This document shows, piece after piece, positions 1-7,023 of a stretch of 15,213 bases of DNA. The translations under genes and the position numbers were made by a program. The stretch spans positions 1-15,213 of the forward strand of contig WLNM01000015.1 of assembly GCA_009699825.1 (NCBI GenBank). The letters run 5' to 3'. Each line of letters begins with the position of its first letter. The first letter of the stretch is position 1. The notes beneath the pieces were generated by a model, which worked only from the letters and a program-made list of their open reading frames with translations, searched no databases and was not told the DNA's origin. The DNA is from Actinomycetota bacterium (lineage in GTDB: Bacteria; Actinomycetota; Actinomycetes; Nanopelagicales; Nanopelagicaceae).

Positions 1-20
1 ATTAGGTTTCTAATTTTCAT
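1..20 (-). CDS. start of the next gene in the histidine-phosphatase operon (5' end only)
   Basis: Reading the minus strand, an ATG at 20-18 overlaps the TGA of the histidine phosphatase gene (ATGA) and opens a frame reading MKIRNL before the window ends. A 4-bp stop/start overlap is the usual coupling in this genome and recurs elsewhere in the window. In many actinobacteria this phosphatase is followed by a thioredoxin-like (ResA/TlpA) protein and other cytochrome c biogenesis genes; a Lys/Arg-containing start would fit an exported protein. Only six residues are visible, so the identity is inferred from position alone. Confidence 0.4.
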
Positions 21-640
21 TTCTTTGGTGGAAGTAAATGAGCAGCGGGTTCTGAATAACTTGTGCCGCTAATCATTCCATCGTCATCAAAATGAACGCT
101 TGTTACGCTCGCAAGTGAGCATTCACGTTTGCGTGGATCGTGTAAAAGTCGACGACCTTCGATTGCACTGCGAAGAATCCAAATTGGTAATTGATGTGAA
201 ACAACGATTGCATCTTTACCTTTAGCCGCATCGCGTGCCGCAAAGACTGCTGCAAGCATTCGATTTATTTGTTCATCATATGGTTCACCCCACGAAGGTT
301 TCCATGGATTCCATAAGTGTTTCCAGGCTGTTGGATGTTTTAAAACGCCGTCACCAATTCCAAAAGGCTTTCCTTCAAAGACATTTGCTGCTTCTATTAA
401 TCTTTCATCAGTAGTTATTTTTATATTATGCGCTGCGGCAATTGGTGCAGCTGTTTCTTGTGCTCGCTGCAAAGGCGAAACATGTAACGCACCTAGGTCA
501 ATACTCTTCGACCAATCACCTAGGGTTGCTGCCATCTTGTGACCGCGCTCTGAAAGTGTCCAACCAGGTTGGCGGCCATAAAGAATTTTCTGTGGGTTAT
601 GTACCTCGCCATGTCTGACCACATGTACCGTCGAACTCAT
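17..640 (-). CDS. histidine phosphatase family protein (phosphoglycerate-mutase-like)
   Basis: A 207-residue member of the histidine phosphatase superfamily, which transfers phosphate to an active-site His. The RHG motif is at residues 9-11 (nucleophile His10), followed by GWTLSERG at 26-33, an SPLQRAQET block with Arg59, an acidic residue in LIEAANVFEG (Glu83) that suits the proton donor, and the second His at SHQ (His149). All core catalytic positions are present and the length is normal. No signal peptide is seen, so it should be cytoplasmic. The substrate cannot be read from sequence; it need not be phosphoglycerate. It is transcribed divergently from the HAD gene across a 50-bp gap and is coupled to a gene beyond the left edge. 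The start at 640 has no clear Shine-Dalgarno sequence but has a TATGCT box 6 bp upstream. Confidence 0.9.
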   Translation of the reverse strand: MSSTVHVVRHGEVHNPQKILYGRQPGWTLSERGHKMAATLGDWSKSIDLGALHVSPLQRAQETAAPIAAAHNIKITTDERLIEAANVFEGKPFGIGDGVLKHPTAWKHLWNPWKPSWGEPYDEQINRMLAAVFAARDAAKGKDAIVVSHQLPIWILRSAIEGRRLLHDPRKRECSLASVTSVHFDDDGMISGTSYSEPAAHLLPPKK

Positions 641-646
641 TCACTA

Positions 647-652
647 AGCATA
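647..652 (-). promoter_or_regulatory. putative -10 box for the histidine phosphatase gene (leaderless)
   Basis: On the minus strand TATGCT lies exactly 6 bp before the ATG at 640, with no Shine-Dalgarno sequence between. This spacing would put transcription start at or next to the start codon. No good -35 element is visible at 17 bp. Confidence 0.5.
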
Positions 653-678
653 AAGCGTCATAATCCTTCTCTTCTCGC

Positions 679-684
679 TAGGGT
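679..684 (+). promoter_or_regulatory. putative -10 box for the HAD phosphatase gene (leaderless)
   Basis: TAGGGT lies 6 bp before the ATG at 691, followed by TGTGAC and then the start codon, with no Shine-Dalgarno sequence. It faces the divergent TATGCT box at 647-652 in the same 50-bp gap. No convincing -35 element is seen. Confidence 0.45.
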
Positions 685-690
685 TGTGAC

Positions 691-1458
691 ATGGCGCTCA
701 CACCTAATCGGATTGCCTTTTTCGATGTAGATAACACGCTTATTCGCGGTTCTACCCTCTTCTTTCTCGGAAAAGGAATGTACAAACGTGGGTACTTCAC
801 CAAGACAGATCTTTCTCGTTTTGCTTTTGCCAATTTACGTTTTCGTTTAACAGGCAAAGAAAAACAAGATGAAATCAAACGGTTTCAAAATGCGGCTACT
901 GAATTTATCGGCGGGCACGATGTTGCAGAAATTCAAACAATCGCCCAACAAATTTATGATGAATTCGTTTCTCCTGCTTGCTGGCAAGGAACGATTAACA
1001 TTGCGCAAAGGCATTTGAATGCAGGCGAAGAAGTGTGGCTAGTTACTGCTGCACCAGAAGATATGGCAATTTTAATTGCAAAGAATTTAGGTTTTACAGG
1101 TGCCCTCGGAAGCAAAGCAGAAGTTCGCGATGGAAAATACACCGGTCACATGTTGGGAAATTTATTGCACGGAAAAGAAAAGGCTGTTGCAATTTCAACG
1201 CTTGCCAAAGAAAAAGATTTCGATCTTGCGAAGTGTTATGCATACTCCGATAGCCATAATGACTTTCCATTACTCGAAGCCGTTGGACATCCTTCTGCAA
1301 TCAACCCTGATGCGATTCTCAGTTTGCGCGCACTTGCTGAAGGATGGCCTATTCATGACTTTCGGCGCGCCCGCTTCATTATCAAAATAATCGGTCCGAC
1401 AGTTTCAAGACTTGCTGCTGCAGGAATCTGGTTGGCACCTCGTAGGCGTTCACGCTAA
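691..1458 (+). CDS. HAD-IB family phosphatase (SerB/CicA-like)
   Basis: A 255-residue HAD-superfamily hydrolase, predicted to remove phosphate through an aspartyl-phosphate intermediate. Motif I is FFDVDNT with nucleophile Asp12 and acid/base Asp14. A helical cap (about 20-110) follows, then motif II in LVTAA (Thr119), a motif III lysine near GKEK (161-164), and motif IV in AYSDSHNDFPLLEAVG with Asp187 and Asp191. This order and the cap position match subfamily IB, which contains phosphoserine phosphatases and phospholipid-head-group phosphatases. A basic tail (ending RRRSR) after a moderately hydrophobic stretch at about 228-250 could touch the membrane. The substrate is not determinable. 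The adjacent helicase-associated gene starts 45 bp later and may have its own promoter. Confidence 0.9.
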   Translation: MALTPNRIAFFDVDNTLIRGSTLFFLGKGMYKRGYFTKTDLSRFAFANLRFRLTGKEKQDEIKRFQNAATEFIGGHDVAEIQTIAQQIYDEFVSPACWQGTINIAQRHLNAGEEVWLVTAAPEDMAILIAKNLGFTGALGSKAEVRDGKYTGHMLGNLLHGKEKAVAISTLAKEKDFDLAKCYAYSDSHNDFPLLEAVGHPSAINPDAILSLRALAEGWPIHDFRRARFIIKIIGPTVSRLAAAGIWLAPRRRSR

Positions 1459-1488
1459 CTCGATTTCACAGCACGAACTAAACCCCTG

Positions 1489-1494
1489 TAATGT
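1489..1494 (+). promoter_or_regulatory. possible extended -10 box before the helicase-associated gene
   Basis: TAATGT with a TG one or two bases upstream sits 9 bp before the ATG at 1504. The same stretch holds an AGG 6 bp before the ATG that could serve as a weak ribosome binding site, so it is unclear whether the transcript is leaderless or short-leadered. A second ATG at 1510 is an alternative start. Confidence 0.3.
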
Positions 1495-1503
1495 AGGCAA
1501 GTT

Positions 1504-3699
1504 ATGCAAATGCGTTCATTTACTGATTACCTGCGTTCTGTAGATGACGCTGCCCTTTTAGAACTCTTCACTTTGAGGGCCGATCTCATCTCGCCAGTTC
1601 CATCAGATATTGCATCTCTTGCAGTTCGTGCATGTAGTGCACCAAGTCTTGCTCGCGCAATTGACGCACTTAATCAATGGCAATTTCAAATCCTCGAAGC
1701 ATGTGCGGTAATTAACGAACCATTTAGCGAAAAACAAATTGTTGCTGTAACAGAAAAAGCTGCCACAGAAGTAATCTCTGAATTAATTGCCCGCGGACTT
1801 ATCTATCCATCTGACGACGGAATGCGATTGCCTAACTCTGTGCGAGAAGTATTAGGTAATGAAATTGCCGGACTTGGTCCTGCTTCGATGGCAAAGATAA
1901 ATTTGAAAAAACTAGATGATGCACCCGCTGCTGCCACGAAAGTACTCGAAAGACTTATTTGGGGACCACCCCGTGGAAGCATTGGAGATATTAAAAATCC
2001 TGGTGCCGGTGTCGCATGGTTATTAGAAGAAAACTTTATGGTTCCACTTGATCAACGAACTGTGATTCTTCCTCGCGAAGTTGGAATTTACTTGCGTGGT
2101 GGAAAAGTTCACAAAGATCGCTCAGTGGTACCGCCTGAAATTAAGGGCAGTAAACGCGATGCTCGAAATGTTCAGCTTGCTGCAATTGCAAACGTTGCAA
2201 CAGTCTTGCGTTGGGCGGATGAAATTCTCGAATACTGGGCACAAGAACCAGCAGATGCTCTTCGTGCAGGTGGTCTAGGTGTTCGCGATTTGAAAATTAT
2301 TGCAACACATATGGGTATTGATGAAAACTGCGCAGCATTTATTGCAGAACTTGTTTACCTTGCAGGATTAGTCACTATTGATGCTGACGACAAGATCCTG
2401 CCAACAAATAACTTTGATATCTGGCTTACACAGAGTGCTTCTGTGCGCTGGCAAGCACTTGCTGCACCATGGTTAATTACCTCTCGAGTAAGTGGTCTAG
2501 TTGGGCGTGCAGAATCAAAAAATACTGCAGCACTAGGACCAGAACTAGATCGAGTTAATGCGGCAAGTACACGTGCATTAGTTTTGAAACTCTTAGCTGA
2601 GAATAAAGATGTCGCGCCAGAGTTAGAGAGCTTTACTAAACGAGTTAAATGGTGTGCACCTTCAAAACGAAATCCAGGATTGCAAGAAGAAATGGTTCAC
2701 TGGACTCTTCGTGAAGCAGAGTGGCTGGGCATAACCGGACAAGGTGTAATTTCCAAGTACGGTCAGGAATTCTTAAGCGGTGCAGATCTCGAGATTATTG
2801 ATGCAGATTTACCACAACCAGTTGATCACATCTTGATTCAAAGTGATAACACTGCAATTGCGCCAGGACCCCTTGTCCACGATGTAGCAGCAGTACTTGC
2901 AATCATTGCTGATATCGAAAGTCGTGGTGGTGCAACTGTATATAGGTTTAATGACACAACAATTCGTCGTGGATTAGATCACGGCAAAACTGGCGATGAG
3001 ATTATTTCCTTCCTGCGCAAGACTTCTAAGACTCCAATCCCGCAACCGCTTGAATATCTAATTGCAGATGTGGCCAAGAAGCACGGACGTTTACGCGTTG
3101 GAAATACTTCATCATTTATCCGTTGCGAAGATCCCGCGCTCATCACTCAAATAATTAGTGATAAGCGTTTAGAAATTTTGTCTCTGCGCAGAATTGCACC
3201 AGAAGTAATGATTTGTGACATGGATGCACACGATGTTATGAATGTATTGCGCAATGCCGGTTATCTTCCAGCTGCAGAATCCACTAATGGAATGCTGCTT
3301 ACAGGGCCACGATCTTCTAGAGCACAATCCAAGCCACGACCACCTCGAATTATTGGTGAACTAGAAGTTCCAACAGACGCTGCGCTAACTGCTGCTATTC
3401 GTACAATCCGAGTCGGTGAAAAATCTAGTCATAAACAGAGCACGCTTCGAAATATTGCAAACAACGCTCTGGGTGCATTACCTCGCACAACTGCAAATGA
3501 AACTTTAGATGTTTTGCTCAAATACATTCAGGAACAACGTTCGCTCTCAATTGGTTATGCAGATAACAATGGCGCTGTTTCGCATCGAATCATTGATCCA
3601 CTCAAAATCTCTGCTGGTTCGCTCATTGCTCGTGACCACGGCACAGGCGAGATGCAGACTTTTAGAATTCCGCGTATTACGGGGGTTGCACCGCTATGA
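1504..3699 (+). CDS. helicase-associated protein with XPB/Ssl2-like domain and C-terminal WYL-like domain
   Basis: A 731-residue protein resembling the large actinobacterial 'helicase-associated' family found beside XPB (M. tuberculosis Rv0862c type, from memory). Residues 1-430 are mostly helical with winged-helix-like stretches. Residues about 441-543 form the XPB/Ssl2-like domain (Helicase_C_3): ILIQSD, then YRF...RRGLDHGKTG, PIPQPLEYLIADVA and GRLRV. The last 64 residues (about 668-731) look like a WYL domain: SIGYAD, then RIIDPLKI, LIARD and FRIPRI. No Walker motifs are present, so it is not itself a helicase; a DNA-binding or regulatory partner for XPB is the reasonable inference. The stop overlaps the M20 peptidase start (ATGA), and XPB follows, so the three are probably one operon. 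The exact biochemical role of this family is not known to me. Confidence 0.82.
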   Translation: MQMRSFTDYLRSVDDAALLELFTLRADLISPVPSDIASLAVRACSAPSLARAIDALNQWQFQILEACAVINEPFSEKQIVAVTEKAATEVISELIARGLIYPSDDGMRLPNSVREVLGNEIAGLGPASMAKINLKKLDDAPAAATKVLERLIWGPPRGSIGDIKNPGAGVAWLLEENFMVPLDQRTVILPREVGIYLRGGKVHKDRSVVPPEIKGSKRDARNVQLAAIANVATVLRWADEILEYWAQEPADALRAGGLGVRDLKIIATHMGIDENCAAFIAELVYLAGLVTIDADDKILPTNNFDIWLTQSASVRWQALAAPWLITSRVSGLVGRAESKNTAALGPELDRVNAASTRALVLKLLAENKDVAPELESFTKRVKWCAPSKRNPGLQEEMVHWTLREAEWLGITGQGVISKYGQEFLSGADLEIIDADLPQPVDHILIQSDNTAIAPGPLVHDVAAVLAIIADIESRGGATVYRFNDTTIRRGLDHGKTGDEIISFLRKTSKTPIPQPLEYLIADVAKKHGRLRVGNTSSFIRCEDPALITQIISDKRLEILSLRRIAPEVMICDMDAHDVMNVLRNAGYLPAAESTNGMLLTGPRSSRAQSKPRPPRIIGELEVPTDAALTAAIRTIRVGEKSSHKQSTLRNIANNALGALPRTTANETLDVLLKYIQEQRSLSIGYADNNGAVSHRIIDPLKISAGSLIARDHGTGEMQTFRIPRITGVAPL

Positions 3700-4799
3700 C
3701 AAGCGAGAAGCAAGGCGAATACGGCAGACTTAACCCTATGTTGGCTGCCCTTGAAGCATTAGTGAAGTGTGAATCTCCTACTGAAGATCTAAATGCATGC
3801 AACGACGTTGTTCGACTAGCAAGTGATATTGCAACTCGCGTACTTGGAACACCGGCAGAGATTCGGCAAATAGAAGGTCGGCCTGTTTTTTGGTGGGGCG
3901 CTGCGCAACCAGATGTAGTTTTACTTGCGCACCTCGACACTGTGTGGCCAATTGGTTCATTCACTCCGTTGTGGCAAATCGAAGGCGATGTACTTCGTGG
4001 GCCTGGTACATATGACATGAAAGCCGGATTCGTTCAAGCACTCTTTGCACTAAAGGGAATCAGCGGATCTGTTGCTCTTATTGGAACAACAGATGAAGAG
4101 ACCGGAAGCCACGCATCTCGTAAATTAATTCAAGATTTAGCATCAAAAGCAAAGGCTGTTTTAGTTCTTGAAGCAGCAATTGATGGCAAAGTTAAAACAG
4201 GCCGTAAAGGCACAGCGATGTATCAAGTACATGTGCATGGTCGCGCGGCACATGCAGGTCTTGAACCAGAAAAGGGAATCAACGCAACAGTTGAAATCGC
4301 ACACATTATTACTGCGCTAGCTTTCTTAGAAAATAAAGAGAAGCAGACAACAGTTGTCCCAACACTTGTAAAGGCAGGCAATTCCACAAATACAGTTCCT
4401 GATTACGCAGTGCTAGATATTGATGCGCGGTCATATTCAACAGATGAAATTAATCGAGTGGATGCAGCAATCCGTGGACTTGTTCCATTACATCCAGAAG
4501 CGCGAATCGAAGTTACTGGTGGATTAAATCGTCCACCGCTTGAAACAACTGCAACCATGGAACTCTACGAACGCGCAGAAAAAGTTGCTGCACGCATCGG
4601 CATGCCACCACTTGGTCATGCATCCGTTGGTGGAGCCAGTGATGGAAACTTTGCCGCAGCCGCTGGTGCAAAAGTTCTTGATGGTCTTGGCGCAGTTGGT
4701 TCCGGTGCACACGCCACCAATGAATGGATCAGCATCAAAGCACTTGAAGAGCGAAGCGCGTTCTTGCATGAATTTATTAAGGATTTACTCAATGACTGA
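3696..4799 (+). CDS. M20 family metallopeptidase, carboxypeptidase G2-like
   Basis: A 367-residue zinc exopeptidase or amidohydrolase of family M20. The co-catalytic metal site is complete when compared with carboxypeptidase G2: LLAHLDTVWP (His79, Asp81), GPGTYDMKAG (Asp107), TTDEETGS (catalytic Glu134, ligand Glu135), LEAA (Glu159, the same 24-residue spacing after the EE pair as in CPG2) and GSGAHATNEW (His339). The dimerisation lid domain is about 170-280, with the conserved HGRAAHAG. No signal peptide is seen, so it is likely cytoplasmic and may trim peptides, folate-like or N-acyl-amino-acid substrates; specificity cannot be read. The start overlaps the preceding stop by 4 bp and its end overlaps the XPB start by 8 bp. 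A later in-frame ATG at 3738 is possible because the first 14 residues carry no family signature. Confidence 0.88.
   Translation: MTSEKQGEYGRLNPMLAALEALVKCESPTEDLNACNDVVRLASDIATRVLGTPAEIRQIEGRPVFWWGAAQPDVVLLAHLDTVWPIGSFTPLWQIEGDVLRGPGTYDMKAGFVQALFALKGISGSVALIGTTDEETGSHASRKLIQDLASKAKAVLVLEAAIDGKVKTGRKGTAMYQVHVHGRAAHAGLEPEKGINATVEIAHIITALAFLENKEKQTTVVPTLVKAGNSTNTVPDYAVLDIDARSYSTDEINRVDAAIRGLVPLHPEARIEVTGGLNRPPLETTATMELYERAEKVAARIGMPPLGHASVGGASDGNFAAAAGAKVLDGLGAVGSGAHATNEWISIKALEERSAFLHEFIKDLLND
4779..4783 (+). promoter_or_regulatory. Shine-Dalgarno site that fixes the XPB start
   Basis: AAGGA is 8 bp before the ATG at 4792, inside the last codons of the M20 peptidase gene. It is one of few recognisable ribosome binding sites here and supports translation of XPB from an internal operon position. 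Confidence 0.6.
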
Positions 4800-6441
4800 T
4801 GGACCATTGATTGTTCAGAGCGATAAAACACTGCTTTTAGATATTGACCATGCGATGTCAACTGAATGTCGCCGTGCAATTGCACCCTTTGCAGAATTAG
4901 AACGATCACCCGAACATATTCATACGTATCGCCTAACAAATCTTGGCCTATGGAATGCACGTGCTGCAGGACATGATGCCGAAATGGTTATCGATACTCT
5001 TATTAAATATTCACGTTATGCAGTGCCGCACTCAATTCTTGTTGATGTTGCAGAAACAATGTCGCGATACGGCCGTCTGCGTCTTGAAGCAGATCCAATT
5101 CATGGACTTATTCTGGTCACCACAGATACCGCAGTACTCGAAGAAGTTATTCGTGCTAAAAAGATTGCACCACTGTTGGGTGTACGAATCGATAACGACA
5201 CAATTGCTGTACATCCAAGTCAACGTGGACAAATTAAACAATCATTGCTTCGACTTGGTTGGCCAGCAGAAGACTTTGCAGGATACGTTGATGGCCAAGC
5301 ACATGATATTGAGTTAAAACAAGATGATTGGAAGATTCGCCCGTATCAAGAGTTGGCTGCAGAAGGTTTTTGGCACGGTGGTTCCGGTGTGGTTGTACTT
5401 CCATGCGGTGCTGGAAAAACCATTGTCGGTGCAGCAGCCATGGCACACGCAAAGGCAACAACTCTTATTCTTGTTACGAACACCATAGCGGCGCGGCAAT
5501 GGCGTGAAGAGTTACTTAAGCGCACAACTCTGAATGAAGATGAAATTGGCGAATACTCTGGTGCGAAGAAAGAGATTCGCCCAGTAACAATTGCGACCTA
5601 CCAAGTTATGACAAAGAAAAAAGATGGTGTTTATGCCCACCTTGATCTCTTTGATACTCATGACTGGGGATTAATTATTTACGATGAAGTGCACTTGTTG
5701 CCTGCACCGATTTTCCGCTTTACTGCTGATATCCAATCTCGTCGTCGCTTAGGACTTACTGCAACGCTTGTTCGCGAAGATGGAATGGAAGGTGAAGTTT
5801 TTTCACTGATCGGTCCAAAAAGATTTGATGTTCCTTGGAAAGAGATTGAATCGCAAGGTTATATAGCCCCTGCGCAGTGCGTAGAAGTCCGAGTTAATCT
5901 CAGCGAAACGGAGCGAATTTCCTACGCAACTGCAGAACCAGAAGAGCGCTATCGCTTTTGCGCAACAACTCGAACTAAGCGAAATGTTGTTGAGTCCTTA
6001 GTTGCACACCATGCCGGTGAACAAATACTTGTAATTGGCCAATACATTGACCAGCTCGATGAGTTATCCGAAACACTTGGAGTACCGCTGATCAAAGGTG
6101 AAACTCCTGTAAAAGAACGCGAAATTTTGTTTAATAAATTTAGAACTGGAGAAGTGACTTGCCTAGTTGTTTCTAAAGTCGCGAATTTTTCTATTGATTT
6201 ACCCGATGCAACTATCGCGATACAGGTTTCGGGTGCCTTTGGTTCGCGACAAGAAGAGGCTCAACGATTAGGTCGCATTTTGCGTCCTAAATCTGATGGT
6301 CGCAGTGCGACGTTTTATTCAGTTGTTTCACGCGACACTATTGATCAAGACTTTGCTCAGAACCGTCAGCGCTTCTTAGCCGAGCAGGGTTATGCGTACA
6401 AAATTATTGATGCTGACGATGTGTTTCAAGGCAAGATCTAA
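4792..6441 (+). CDS. XPB-type DNA repair helicase (bacterial ERCC3 homologue)
   Basis: A 549-residue superfamily 2 helicase, 3'-5', related to eukaryotic and archaeal XPB. Residues 5-97 form an XPB/Ssl2-like N-terminal domain (LIVQSDKT to GRLRL). The motor follows: Walker A PCGAGKT (204-210), DEVH Walker B (298-301), TAT motif III (323-325), the XPB-specific RED motif (328-330) and motif VI QRLGRILRPK (491-500). Length matches mycobacterial XPB. The start at 4792 is preferred because AAGGA lies 8 bp upstream and the protein then begins at the conserved domain; the frame extends further upstream only inside the peptidase gene. It overlaps the peptidase by 8 bp and converges with the glutaredoxin-like gene, overlapping it by 38 bp. 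A role in DNA unwinding during repair or transcription is expected; its true bacterial function is still debated. Confidence 0.95.
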   Translation: MTDGPLIVQSDKTLLLDIDHAMSTECRRAIAPFAELERSPEHIHTYRLTNLGLWNARAAGHDAEMVIDTLIKYSRYAVPHSILVDVAETMSRYGRLRLEADPIHGLILVTTDTAVLEEVIRAKKIAPLLGVRIDNDTIAVHPSQRGQIKQSLLRLGWPAEDFAGYVDGQAHDIELKQDDWKIRPYQELAAEGFWHGGSGVVVLPCGAGKTIVGAAAMAHAKATTLILVTNTIAARQWREELLKRTTLNEDEIGEYSGAKKEIRPVTIATYQVMTKKKDGVYAHLDLFDTHDWGLIIYDEVHLLPAPIFRFTADIQSRRRLGLTATLVREDGMEGEVFSLIGPKRFDVPWKEIESQGYIAPAQCVEVRVNLSETERISYATAEPEERYRFCATTRTKRNVVESLVAHHAGEQILVIGQYIDQLDELSETLGVPLIKGETPVKEREILFNKFRTGEVTCLVVSKVANFSIDLPDATIAIQVSGAFGSRQEEAQRLGRILRPKSDGRSATFYSVVSRDTIDQDFAQNRQRFLAEQGYAYKIIDADDVFQGKI

Positions 6442-6661
6442 AACGTTCAGGATCAACGCGCCAGAAATCATGGTGCTCACCATCAATATGTGTCACAGGT
6501 ACTTGTTCTCCGTATAGTTTTTCGAGCTCAGGATTACCATCTATATATTTAATTTCAATCGCATAATCTAACTCTTTTTTCATGCTTTCAAGCGTTTCAA
6601 CCGCAACATCACAGAGGTGGCAACCATGTCGCGAAAATACTGTTATCAAAGTTTGTGACAA
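6404..6661 (-). CDS. glutaredoxin-like thiol-disulfide protein (DUF836 type)
   Basis: An 85-residue thioredoxin-fold protein. The redox motif is HGCHLC (Cys14, Cys17) directly after the first beta strand, with a cis-proline in EQVPVTHIDG (Pro55), and no other domain. This matches the short glutaredoxin-like family common in actinobacteria, often beside HAD-IB or hemA genes. It probably reduces disulfides in the cytoplasm; the partner is unknown. The only start that keeps the first strand is TTG at 6661, immediately after the TAG of the upstream gene and in the same frame; the next Met (27) lies beyond the CxxC motif. Translation therefore probably depends on reinitiation or coupling. Its last 38 bp are antisense to the end of the XPB gene. 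Confidence 0.8.
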   Translation of the reverse strand: MSQTLITVFSRHGCHLCDVAVETLESMKKELDYAIEIKYIDGNPELEKLYGEQVPVTHIDGEHHDFWRVDPERFRSCLETHRQHQ

Positions 6662-6988
6662 CTATTTTTTTCGCTTCTTATTAAGTGCTCTGTCGATGAA
6701 TTCTTCGGCAACAAGGGTTACATCGCCCTTAAATCTATAAGCATTCTTCTCAAGATCTTTTAGGACTGCATTAACTGTAGTTTGAGTTACCGAGCCAACA
6801 AGTGGGCCAAATTGTTTTGCAAAGAGTGCATGTGCAACTTCGCTGACAGATTTTGCTAAATCTTCACGAGCTTCATCCAATGTTGGTTCTGGTTTTTTTG
6901 GTGCTTCTGAAAAATCTAAGGAAATTGGCCGTTCGGCCTTCATCCGAGAATAAAGTTCATCAAAGTTGGTTGCACTGCTCTCTTCCAT
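6662..6988 (-). CDS. small conserved-looking protein of unknown function
   Basis: A 108-residue soluble protein that I do not recognise. It has an acidic, low-complexity N-terminus (about 1-38, rich in Glu, Ser, Pro and Lys), a mainly helical middle (about 38-95) and a basic tail NKKRKK. There are no cysteines, membrane segments or known catalytic motifs. Codon use and composition are like those of its neighbours. It stops with TAG and the glutaredoxin-like gene continues in the same frame at the very next codon, so the two are certainly co-transcribed and could share a function. It is divergent from the secreted metalloprotease across 35 bp. The -10 element is unclear; GATGAT lies 6 bp before the ATG but fits poorly. 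Confidence 0.65.
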   Translation of the reverse strand: MEESSATNFDELYSRMKAERPISLDFSEAPKKPEPTLDEAREDLAKSVSEVAHALFAKQFGPLVGSVTQTTVNAVLKDLEKNAYRFKGDVTLVAEEFIDRALNKKRKK

Positions 6989-7009
6989 AGGTAAATCATC
7001 TCATCCTGA

Positions 7010-7015
7010 TACCTT
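7010..7015 (+). promoter_or_regulatory. putative -10 box for the secreted metalloprotease
   Basis: TACCTT lies 8 bp before the ATG at 7024 in the 35-bp divergent gap. No Shine-Dalgarno sequence precedes the ATG, so a leaderless or nearly leaderless transcript is likely. No -35 element is evident. Confidence 0.35.
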
Positions 7016-7023
7016 TTGCACAT

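Noticed and set aside
4540..4791. 84-codon N-terminal extension of the XPB frame
   Set aside because: It lies wholly in the peptidase gene in another frame; the Shine-Dalgarno site and the conserved domain place the start at 4792.
6662..6671. A7 run before TAG as a programmed frameshift site
   Set aside because: The downstream gene is in the same frame, so a slip of one base would move ribosomes out of it; no stimulatory structure was seen.
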